A stretch of DNA of 64,000 bases from Viola odorata (lineage: Eukaryota; Streptophyta; Magnoliopsida; Malpighiales; Violaceae). The stretch's first letter is position 1, and each line of letters starts with the position of its first letter. Under the pieces are notes generated by a model. The model was given only the letters and a program-made list of their open reading frames with translations. It ran no database searches and was not told where the DNA came from. A program made the translations under genes and the position numbers. Of this stretch, positions 34,085-43,913 are shown in pieces. The DNA is taken from NCBI GenBank assembly GCA_963691705.1, contig OY829542.1, positions 48,091,002 through 48,155,001 of the forward strand. Reading direction: 5' to 3'.

Positions 34085-34325
34085 TACATTCCCCAAATAA
34101 TAGTGCTGAAACATAACTGATAACACCTTCTCATCCAAATTCCAAAGTTCTGAAACATAACAGTGCTGAAACATAACACCTTCTCATCCAAATTCTAAAG
34201 TTCAAGTATAACCCAAATAATAGTGCTGAAGCATAACAGTGCTGAAACATGTTACATAACACCTTCTCATCCAAATTCCAAAGTTCAAGTATAACCCAAA
34301 TAATAGTGTTGAAACATAACTCAAT
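34085..34325 (-). repeat. Tandem repeat near the hAT 2 transposase 3' end
   Basis: Blocks AAATAATAGTGCTGAAACATAA, CACCTTCTCATCCAAATTC and AAAGTTCAAGTATAACCC recur about three times with rearrangement. It lies downstream of the transposase reading frame, probably in the 3' UTR. Confidence 0.75.
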
Positions 34326-34472
34326 TCTCTCCAACATCTCCAGCTTCATCTTCCATATCTAATCCCATCACATTTATACAAAGATCATCATCTAAGTCAT
34401 CTTTCATTTCTACACAAACATAACACAAGCCACAAACACGTAATTAAAAATGAGTAATACGCAAACAAATGA

Positions 34473-36680
34473 TTAACTTAAACAAATGAAAACAATATTA
34501 ATGAGATGAGAATATAGAAAAAGATTACCTTCAGATCCATACAACCAATCTCTAGTGCAAATTAGAGCCTCAACAATATCCGGTAAAAGCGAACTTCTAA
34601 ACTTATCAAGCACTCTACCACCATTGCTAAATGCACTCTCAGAAACTACGGTTGAAATCGGAATGGCAAGAATATCACGAGCCATTGCAGCAACTCCAGG
34701 ATATCGAAATTGATTAGGCTTCTAAAAGTCTAGAATATCTAACAAAGCTCTCATATCAATCCTAGGATCATCCAAATATTGCTCAAGCTTTGACTTTTGA
34801 GGCATAACATCCAATTGAATCGCCACAAATTCCTATAAAAAAACAAAATTTATCAAACACATATTCAAACACAACAAAACTAAATTAAAGCATACATTTG
34901 TAATAAATTTATACATAACATACCATTATCCTAGAAGTAGTTTGTCTAGAAAGGAATTCCATTGATTGTAACGTGTTTTGACTTCTACGAGACACTGAAG
35001 TGGATGATGAAGGATGATCATTTGATGAGGTGGTCGGCGCACCTTGAGATGAACTTGTAGGTATAGGCTGTGTAGCATTACCATACTCCATGAAAAGTAG
35101 TACCAACTTTTCCATTAGAGAGTTAGCCTTAGAAGGTCCAACATGCTCACTATAAACCTTTATAAAGCACCACTCAACAAAAACAAATTTGTATCGGAGA
35201 TCTAAAATCACAGCAAAAGCTAAAATCTTACTAAAATTCCCCCAATACTTCACAAATTTTGCATACATAGGTGCTGCCATGGTTCTCATAAACTCATCCT
35301 CGCCACTCATTGCTTCTGTCAAAGTCATATAGGCTGAAAATACACCCGTGAAGTACAGATTTGCAGTTGGATACTTACTTCCCGAGAAAAGAACAGTCAT
35401 ATCATAAAAGACGCCAAAGAACTTAGACACCTTCTCTACAATATCCCATTCAATGTTGGATGGACAACAAGATGTGAAGTTTGTATCAACTAATGCTAAA
35501 GTTGTCAAAGCTCGACGGTAGTAAATAGCACTCTCAAGCATGAGATACGTTGAATTCCACCTAGTTGGAACATCTTGTTTTAGATTTCTTCTACTATCAA
35601 TTGAACAATCAACAACACATTCTAAGAATTTTTTTCTTCCTAGCTTGAGATCCTTTCACATACTTGACACTTTCTCTAACTTTTTTTACAGCAGGATCCA
35701 CTACTTTTTCTTTTAAACCATCTTGAACATAGAGATTAATTATATGCGCACAACATCAAATATGAACATAATCTTCATTAAAAAACATCACTCCTCTATT
35801 CCTCAAATTATCAATCAACAAATCAATAGATGAATCATTAGCAGTAGCATTATCCAAAGTAATTGCCATAACTCTTTTGTCTACCCCAAGCAGTCAAACA
35901 TGATAAGATTTTTTGAGACAAACATATACCATTGTGAGGAGGTGGCATATAGCTAAAGTTCAAAAGTCTTTTATGCATATTCCACTCTCTATCCATAAAA
36001 TGAGCTGTCAAACTAATATATACTTCGGTGGTCATAGAAGTCCAACAATCAGAAGTGAAGCTAATCTTACCCGGTGCTCATTGTAACATGGCTACAATTT
36101 TGGACCTCTCCCTCTTATACATTTTAACCACATCAGCTCTACAAGTATTTCTACTAACAATACTCAAATCATGCCCCAGAGATAACGAAAAATGGCTCTT
36201 ATACCCTCCCACTCAGTAAATTGAAATGGAAGATCATGCTTGATAACACATTGTGAGATTAAATCTCTAAAAACAACACTATCAAAATCAGGCCTAGCAA
36301 GATGGCTCAATTGCACACATGGTCCTACTATGTGAGACTGACCTGATTCGTATTGCCCAACCTTTTGACAAAGTCGAAAATGTTTCTTCATATTGTTGGT
36401 TCCATTACTAGACTTATACTCGTACTTCGTTCCACACTTCTTGCAGATGGACCAGCTACGATTGTCCCCTTCAATAGCCGGCAAGTAATCAAAAAATTGC
36501 CACTATTTTGAAGTGAGAGCTTTCTTCCTTTTATTACTTGTTGTAGTTGTAGATGGACTAGCAACGTTTCCTTCTACCACGGTAGGTGGAAATTCATCTT
36601 CACGCAAATCATCAATGTCCTCCTCTGTTGTTGAATTCCAATTAGCTTCCAAGGAGTAATCACTTTGATTTTCCATCTAC
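34473..36680 (-). pseudogene. hAT transposase (BED finger, hAT dimerisation), broken
   Basis: Minus-strand remnant starting near 36680 (MENQSDYSLEANWN). A BED-type zinc finger follows (CKKCGTKY then KKHFRLC, near 36440-36360). The central DDE region is in pieces with many frame changes (36035-35850, 35541-34909 with WDIVEKVSKFFGVFYD and YWGNFSKILAFAVILDLRYK). The C-terminal dimerisation block is at 34685-34540 (MARDILAIPISTVVSESAFS, then RSSLLPDIVEALIC). This is the Ac/RICESLEEPER type. At least six frame interruptions make it non-functional. Confidence 0.88.
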
Positions 36681-36706
36681 ATAGATCCATAAATTTTGTA
36701 TATTAT

Positions 36707-37119
36707 AAGTTATAATTACAAACAGTCTAACCCAAAGAATTTCTATCATGAAATCTGCTATAAATAAAGAGTTGAAATGCAGCCAAGAGTGTGGATTTCA
36801 CGTCAAAGAATCCTCCAATAATTCCAATTGAAACTCCACAACACAAAACAGAAGGATAATAATAATAAAATAAAATAAAAATAGTGGCGTAGAAGTTAGG
36901 ATGGGTAGTATTTAGAAGTTATAATTACAAACTGTCTAACCCAAAGAATTTCTATCACGAAATCTGCTGTAAATAAAGAGTTGAAATGCAACTAAGAGTG
37001 GGGATTTCACGTCAAAGAATCCTCCAATAATTCCAATTGAAACTCCACAACACAAAACAGAAGGATAATAATAATAAAATAAAATAAAATTAGTGGCGTA
37101 GAAGTTAGGATGGGTAGTA
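36707..37119 (-). repeat. 209-bp tandem duplication in the hAT 2 5' leader
   Basis: 36707-36910 and 36916-37119 are nearly identical copies at 209-base spacing, for example AAGTTATAATTACAAAC at both starts and GAAGTTAGGATGGGTAGTA at both ends. The copies lie upstream of the transposase start in minus-strand sense. Confidence 0.9.
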
Positions 37120-37149
37120 AGTTAGTAACCTTGAAGAAGAGGTAGAAAT

Positions 37150-37350
37150 CGACGAGGAGGAGGAGGTTAGGCACGGTGACGACGACGGTGACAGTGCTGC
37201 TGAAGAAGTGACGGTGACGACGACGGTGACAGCGCTGCTGAAGAAGTGAAGGTGGTGACGAGGAGGAGGCACAATGGCAGTGGCAGTGGCAGTGGACGAG
37301 GAGGTCAGAGCAGTGGACTGTGGTGGTGTGAAGAAGAAGAAGAAGAACGA
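37150..37350 (-). repeat. GAC/GAG-rich low-complexity leader of hAT 2
   Basis: A roughly 45-base unit containing GACGACGACGGTGACAG and CTGCTGAAGAAGTGA occurs twice, followed by GAGGAGGAG and GGCAGT runs. It is GC-rich, unlike the rest of the element. The frames on both strands are repeat artefacts. Confidence 0.75.
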
Positions 37351-37601
37351 ATGCGGTTGCTGAAGTGAAAAGAAGAACCAAAATTAGGTTTTTTTTAGGT
37401 ATTGTAAAAAAAATTGTCGGGTCTCAGAACATACCCGGCTAGACCCGGTCCTGGTCCCGCGGACCCGACAATTCTCGGGTCTGGACCAGACCCTGTCCCG
37501 ACCCAAAATGGGCCCAATTTCGGGACCTGGACCCGGCTGGAATTCCCGGGTCCGGGATCGAGTCTCGGGTCCCGGGTCCCATTGACAGCCCTAGTAAAGT
37601 G

Positions 37602-38116
37602 TAGCCGGTTGACTTTTAAGGAGTAAAGTGCTCTTAAGTAATTTATCGATATGTAGAGACCATACTTGTGATTTCTTTCTTAAAGAAATGAGAGTGTCGA
37701 AGCACTTATACCACTCACTTATTATATTAAAATCAATTGAAAAATTACAATTTTTTAATGAATATATCAAGAAATTGAGTATATTTTAGTGGTACAAGTG
37801 TCTTTGTTATTCCCGTAACAAAACTAAGGTAAACTAACAAGGGCGTAATCGAGATGATAAAAACTCGATTGATTTTCTTTAAAGTTTCAGTTTCAAGCTC
37901 AAGATAAGTAAATATTTTGAAATACCTAATGGTACCATTTACTCGAACTCATAGTGAGCTTGTATAGAAACCTATAGGAAGCTCTTACGATGAAATCCAG
38001 AAAAGTCAGATCCGAAAAGGATATGGAAACAAAAACTAAGATGATGATGTCCACCCGGTCGGTAGTATTTTTATTTCTCAGACTTTTATTTTGGGCAACA
38101 ACTAGACATTTGATTA
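37602..38116. other. Spacer between hAT 2 and the Tat LTR
   Basis: No gene or repeat recognised. Confidence 0.5.
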
Positions 38117-38754
38117 TGATAATCCTCGATCTAGGGTGAGGGTGATTTAGTAATCTTGCAGACTGATATGGGCTGTCTTGCCACTCCTAAGCCACCTGCA
38201 AAGCGTAGAAGCTTCGACGATCAAGCTAGTGAACATGATAAAAGTAAGTAATGAGGGAGAACTATTGGGAGTGGGTAGGTATTTAGGCAGAGTTTCAGTA
38301 TGTGAGTGCGTGCATGTATGCTTATGAAGGGGTGATAGGGGGGTATTTATAGCCTCGCCTTGTGGGTCATCCTGGACACTTGTCGTTCAGGCTAGGTCAG
38401 CCGTTACCGATATCTATCCATTTTTCTGATATGGATAGTTTCCCTAACATGTTGTACTGGTGATATATTTACCTGGCGGAGCTGGTATGGGTAGTCTTGG
38501 ATACTGTTGAGGATATATATCGGGATGTACATACACCGGGACCCCCTCGTTGGTGATGAAAGGTCGAAAATACCCTTGAGGTGCCTTATTTGTATTATCA
38601 GAGGCCCAACCAAAAACGAGTCAGAGTATTTACCAAGGGCTTTCATTATTCTTCTGGAATACTATTTATTGATTGACGGCGCATTCAATGTTTTGAAATC
38701 CACCATAAATGCAAGGCAGGAGGTGATGATTATCCTCGACATGCGCTGATTTAC
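38117..38754 (-). repeat. 3' LTR of the Tat element
   Basis: The plus-strand left edge TGATAATCCTCGATC equals the reverse of the LTR end at 15611-15625. The right edge near 38754 is chosen because the minus strand there reads AAGAAGAGGCCA then TGTAAATCAG, a purine tract followed by TG. The promoter CTATAAATA lies at 38352-38344. The inner edge is less certain than the outer. Confidence 0.68.
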
Positions 38755-38979
38755 ATGGCCTCTTCTTATCCATTCAAAACCAAAGTAGTCGTTGGGAGTT
38801 AGTGCGACATACCACTTCGAATTTCGCAAAAAGTTGTGGTACGAATTTGAAGAGTTGGTACAGCAGGCTCGGGCTGTTTAAAATAATAAATATATGCCAC
38901 TATGCGTCAGCTTCTCATTGGTTCATGCCACATGTCGTCCTCCGATAAGGTACTCATACGGTAATGAGGCGTTGTGAGA

Positions 38980-38989
38980 TATATATAGA
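38980..38989 (+). promoter_or_regulatory. Candidate promoter of the antisense ORF
   Basis: TATATATAGA followed by a pyrimidine-rich start region (CCTCTCTTTCTGCCTTTCCC). With the 1267-bp solo LTR removed, the ATG at 40489 lies about 240 bases downstream. It points away from the retroelement LTR and drives the opposite strand. Confidence 0.55.
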
Positions 38990-39089
38990 ATCCTCTCTTT
39001 CTGCCTTTCCCATTTTTCTCTCAATTCAACGTCTCATACATTTCCTTTCGCCTTCCTCGCCTGTATTCTCTGCACTTCTGGAAACTCTA

Positions 39090-40356
39090 TGATGTGATCC
39101 TGCCTAGGGTTAGTAAGCCGGATAACATATGGAGCTTAAGGAGGATCTAGCCAAGCGAATCATCTAGAGAAACACCATGTCCACACGAAACAAAAGACAC
39201 AAAATATGTATATTTAGCGGAGAAGTCACACATAAGAGCGATGGGAAGATGGGAGTTACCGGGAATTAGAAGAAGGATGGAAGGGACGGAGATGAGCACA
39301 TCACGAAGTAGCGAACAATCATACACCGATTGCTTGATCAAGATATACTCCGAGGGCCAAGATTGAGACTCGTTTCTATGGATGATCAACCAAATAAACA
39401 TATATTTCATTCACATAAATTGTCAATACGATTACAAGCTTTGATTTCCCAGAGAGAGATCGGGAGGAGTAATCTCAAACTCAAGCGATCCCTCTCAAGG
39501 AATTAAAGTGTTGAGCTCATGGCTTAGTTAACAAGAGAAAGGAGTAATCTCACTTTACAAACATCAACCAAATGACTAAGCTCCCTCAAATGAAACAAAA
39601 GAGTTGCATATATAATTGGTATGCAATTTGGGCTTGAAAAGCCCAAAATTCGTACTCAAAACAGATGCTGGCGTGATCACGTTAAGGCCTTAGCGTGATC
39701 ACGCCAGACAACTTTCCCTTAGCGTGATTCACGCCAACACCTTAGCGTGATCACGCCAAGATGCCCAAAAATCCAAAATAGCATCCGAGAGTAGCGTGAT
39801 CTAAGAACTCTTCACGCTAAGAGCTTAGCGTGATTACGCTAGACCTCTTTCCTTAGCGTGATCACGTTAAGACCTTAGCGTAATCACGTTAAGGATTTTT
39901 CTACCAGCTTCAGCTCCGCGCGCCAAAATGTCAACAAGCATAACTTCTGATCCACCCGTTCGATTGACCTGAAACTTGTCCCAAATGAAAGCTAACATCT
40001 TGAAGTTTTCATCAAGCTTCGGTTCTTATAAATCGGAGGCCATTTGCTTGTCCATATTCTGGTGACAAATAGGCGACGCAATTCTGACTTGCATAGATGG
40101 AGCATTTGTTGTCAAGGCCTTGGGAGGAGTGCGCGTGGCCTGGTGACTTGTTAGGGCTAGACGCGCCTCTACTTCATGGCTTTCTCGACCATCTTGGGAG
40201 TTCCGCGTGTCTAGGCCTAGGTATTGCGAAGATTTAGCACTCGATCCTCGACCTTGGGCATGAATTATGCGCATTAGCAAGGCTCGGCTGCCCGTGACCG
40301 ATCCTCTTGGCAAGGTGTCAAGTTGTTCTAATTCGAAGGGGGTCGTGATCACATCA
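39090..40356 (+). mobile_element. Solo LTR A with palindrome array (1267 bp)
   Basis: Starts TGATGTGATCCTGCC, ends CGTGATCACATCA, and is flanked by an exact 5-bp duplication CTCTA (39085-39089, 40357-40361). There is no internal retroelement sequence, so it is a solo LTR left by recombination. The same family occurs at 56724-57527. From 39670 to about 39895 it carries seven or eight spaced copies of a palindromic word around TAGCGTGATCACGCCA. Orientation is arbitrary. Confidence 0.87.
39668..39896. repeat. GCGTGATCACGC palindrome array in solo LTR A
   Basis: Copies begin near 39670, 39692, 39721, 39754, 39792, 39825, 39855 and 39877. The best fit is TTAGCGTGATCACGCCAA; some copies show paired changes that keep the symmetry (ACGTTAA ends), and one is split by an insertion. 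Spacing is irregular (about 20-40 bases). Confidence 0.85.
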
Positions 40357-40488
40357 CTCTACTTCCGTTCAAACTCCGGCCAAATCCATATTCTCAGGCG
40401 CTCGTCTTCTTTGTCAAGTATTCACTAGTAACCATTCTTTTTTGCTTTGTTGTTGTTAGTATTTTCTCCTAGCAACCTACCAAACACC

Positions 40489-42810
40489 ATGCCTCGCGCT
40501 AGACCTCAGATTAAACCCAAGGGTCAGACTGAGAAGGAAATAGAAAAAACATCTTTTGTAATTACTGATGTCGAGGAGTTATGGGTAGAACTAACTAATT
40601 TTGGGGCTTCCTTCTCCAATTAGTACGTCGTCCATTTAGCAAGTAGGGATATTAGGTTAAACAACACGGAATCGAAGAGTGTTGTACACCAGAATATTCC
40701 AGTACGATTTCTGTCTGCCTCTCCACCCCATGATTTCGAACATGCTGAACCAATACAACTTAGATCCTGCCCAAATCACCCCTAACTCCTAGTCTGGGAT
40801 ATATGCCTTTTTATGAATCTATGAGCTTAATGGTATCCTCTCCCTGATTGTTAGAATTTTTAAGATGTTCTTCCAACTATTCTATCGGAGAAGTATGATT
40901 ACGATCTTTCCCCGCTGGAAAGACGAATCTGTTAGACCCTTTCTCTAGAACTTCCAAAAATTTAGGTCGTCAGTGCACGATTGGAAGGATCGATATTTTT
41001 TCATTGAGCTGCCAACCCTCAGTGGAGAAGGACTGGAAGAAACCAAGTGATGTTTCGGTTGAGGAGCGAGCTCTAGCCGATAGATTACTTTGTGTGAAAA
41101 CTCCCTTCCATACTCAGAAGCTTGCCTCTGGTGTTCGATTATCAGAATGCCGATCTGGTGAGTTTCCTTTATTTCTTTTAGAATTTGATTTTTTTTCTAA
41201 CTTTGATCTTATTCTTTATTTTGCAGAAATACCAAAAGATTGGTTACCGGAGTCCCTACGGAAGAAGAAGAGTGCTTCAGCGCCTCCTTTAGCAAAGGCT
41301 CCCCCTTCCAAGAATAAGAATACCACCGGAGCCTCTACTTCTCATGCAAGAATCGTTCCGACTATTCAGGATTCTTCGGATTCTCTTTCAACATAAATCT
41401 CGGAATAAGCTTTTAAGTAGGAGGTTGAATTGGCGGCAACGGAAGTTGAAGCTAAAGTGCATCCAACTGCAAGTCACCATCGGAGTGAATTTGAGAGAGT
41501 AGCTTCCGGCTCTTCTTCCTCAACTTCTACTTTAGAGATGGATCCGTTAGAGTTTCTAAGGCGGGCTTCTAGGTGTATAAATAAACAGATGAGGACTGGT
41601 GAGAGTTCTTCTGTAAATTTTGGGGCCCAACCTCCACTCTTGGTTACGCCTATGTTGGGAATAAATTTTCCCCTGCTAGTGGTGGAGTCAGAAGGTGTTA
41701 GAGTATTTGACCTCCTAGCGAAGTCCAAATTCCCGTCGGAATTCCTCAGGAGCCAACTCCCTCCTGTTTCTCTCCTATCGTGCCTTCTCCTGCATTATTA
41801 GCTTCTCTTGTCACTGCCCGTTATCCAGAAGATACGGGTAGGTCTGAAGATCGGCCAAGTCCCCCTCGCCGACTGCTTCCTCTTCAGTGCAACTACAGTT
41901 TGTTCCAGGCCGGGTACTTTCACCTCTTCCCTTCTCTGACAACTGGGTTTGAGGTCCATCCTTTGACCTTAACGCCAATCTTTCTTTCATGGGTCCCAAT
42001 GGTGCAGTTACTCATCAACTGAATCTAAGGTATTTAGGGAGTCGAGGTTATCAGTCCTTGGGGTTACCGGAACCCAGTGCTCGGGACGTGCCTATGGCTT
42101 TTCTTCTGTCAGAGATGATTTCCATTCCAGCAGATATAGAGATCTTCTAGCAGATGTCCCTCAGTGGTCAACACGCTCAGGTTCGCAACAATAGTTTTTC
42201 TTCCCTCTGTCAATTTCAATACATGATGGAGTACTGCGATGAAAAGCTCTAAAAAGCTACCAATGATCTGGAGAAAGAGAAGATGTTGCATGCCCAAGCC
42301 AAGAATGTGTACAAGAGCTACTGGGAAGAAACCCTTAGTGTCTCTAGACTTCAAGATCAAACCCAACTGACACTGGATGATTGCAGGGTGGAACTTGTAG
42401 CAACTCAGATGGAGAGGGATACTAGGAAGGCCAAAATAGAGGAGCTTTCAGAGCTCAATGCGAGGTTACAGTCAAAGCTGACTGCTGAGAGGGAGAAATC
42501 TTCCACACTAAGCCAAGAGATTCTTGAGAAGAAGAAGGAACTTGACATGGTTCCAGAAAAGATAGGTTGGTGGCGGAAGAAGACCATGGATGCTCTAATG
42601 GATGGATTCCTGGAGTATTATGGGGAGGCCAATTTTAATCCGGCAATTCTTGCTCCTTACGTCCATCAAAAACTTGCGGCGATTAATGAAAGTTAATTCG
42701 GTGTCTCATCAAGTTCTGATGATGACGAGAAGATGGATGAGAGTGAAGCCTCTCTTTCTCCCAAGTCAGAAGTTCTTCCTCCATTACCTCCAACTCCTCC
42801 CGACTTTTAG
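40489..42810 (+). pseudogene. Antisense ORF of the Tat element ('putative gypsy-type transposon' protein)
   Basis: Starts CACCATGCCTCGCGCTAGACC and reads MPRARPQIKPKGQTEKE, then a decayed region to 41000. A better kept block follows (DWKDRYFFIELP, KDWKKPSDVSVEERALADRLL). A 69-base intron (41158-41226, GTGAGT...TTGCAG) precedes IPKDWLPESLRKK. After a Ser-rich linker there is a long coiled coil (42283-42640; LQDQTQLTLDDCRVEL, KAKIEELSELNARLQ) and an acidic, Pro-rich tail ending LPPLPPTPPDF. This family is annotated in plants as 'putative gypsy type transposon' and its function is unknown. Stops at 40621, 42694 and elsewhere break it. It runs opposite to gag-pol. Confidence 0.75.
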
Positions 42811-43913
42811 TTTTTTTTTCTAGACTTGTAGTTTTTTTCCTTGTTGTAGATGTCGTATGACTTTCTGTTAATGAATTTCCTTTTTTCAAAAAATTCGCTA
42901 GTATTTGTACTCTATTTGAATTCCCTGTATCGTTAGTTATCATAAAGATGTAAAGGATAGTAGTATACTCCTTAAAGATGTAAGGGATAGTAGTATACTC
43001 CAACGAAAAAATAAAAATAAAAGAACATGTCTCGATCATGTCGCATTCTTCCGTTTGATTTCCCGTGGATGTTAGAGAATAATAATTTATTGATAGTAAG
43101 AAAATGATTGAATATTTCCTTGTCCGTTATCAGAAGCTGACATGTATCTGTAAGGTTCGAACGATCATGAGAATATGTTTACAACCCGTTTGATTACCTG
43201 TATTGGTGAGGTTGATTACCTGTCGCCGATAAAGCTGTTCGCTCCTAAGTCGTACCACCGTCTGATTACCACCGGAATGGGCTTAGGTGACTTTCTTAGG
43301 TTTATCAGGCTCTCGCTGATAAAGCCTTTAGCGTACCCAGACAGCACCTGAGTAGCCCAATAGGTTTATCGAGCTGTTGTCGATAAAGTTGTTCACCCCT
43401 AAGTCGTACCACCGTCTGATTACCACCGGAATGGGCTTAGGGTGGCTTTCTTGGGTTTATCAGGCTCTTGCTGATAAAGTTGTTAGCGTACCCAGGCAAC
43501 ACCTGAGTAACCCAATAGGTTTATCGAGCTGTCGTCGATAAAGCTGCCAGTATCCACTACCATTTATCCTCTTGTTTAAAAGACGGAGATGGGTTATGGC
43601 AGATACCCCTTCCAGTTTATTAGAATCCACTACCATTCACACATCTGCTGAATAGGCGTCGAAGGGCTATGGCAGATTTTTGATTTTTGATTGTGCATGT
43701 CATAATCTTCATAAACTAAAGAACACTTGCATGTTTTTTTAACGCGGTTCGGCGTTAAAGCCTACGTCCACGGTGTTATTATTCACATAGAGGATACAAG
43801 TAATACATCTGCTCTGGAATGATACAATTTTAAGTTTGTAATATTCCAGGAATTAGGTAAGGGAGTACCGTTAAGTTTCTCTAAGTGATAAGCTTCTTTT
43901 TCGATAACTCTGG
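42811..43913 (-). repeat. Tat 3' region with 154-bp hairpin repeats
   Basis: Between the two convergent coding regions. From about 43205 to 43555 a 154-base unit is repeated a little over twice (CGTACCACCGTCTGATTACCA starts at 43251 and 43405). Each unit holds two inverted repeats of 8-bp stem and 7-base loop. A 23-27-base duplication with TAAAGATGTAAGGGATAGTAGTATACTCC occurs at 42945-43002. Confidence 0.8.

Larger units (their letters stand above)
33684..37593 (-). mobile_element. hAT element 2 (3.9 kb)
   Basis: Bounded by perfect 13-base terminal inverted repeats TAGGGCTGTCAAT (33684-33696 and inverse at 37581-37593). It is flanked by an exact 8-bp target duplication GTAAAGTG (33676-33683, 37594-37601), the hAT hallmark. 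The transposase remnant is on the minus strand. The outer 150 bases at both ends are packed with GGGTC/GACCC words in both orientations, typical of hAT transposase-binding regions. The exact duplication shows a complete, probably young insertion, although the gene is broken. Confidence 0.92.

Noticed and set aside
37007..37381. A 124-codon minus-strand frame with a hydrophobic start and His/Cys-rich middle
   Set aside because: It covers the GAC/GAG repeat and the 209-bp duplication in the hAT 2 leader; its composition is explained by the repeats.
39668..39896. CRISPR-like look of the spaced palindromic words
   Set aside because: Plant nuclear context, irregular spacing, diverged copies and no cas genes; the array lies inside a solo LTR.
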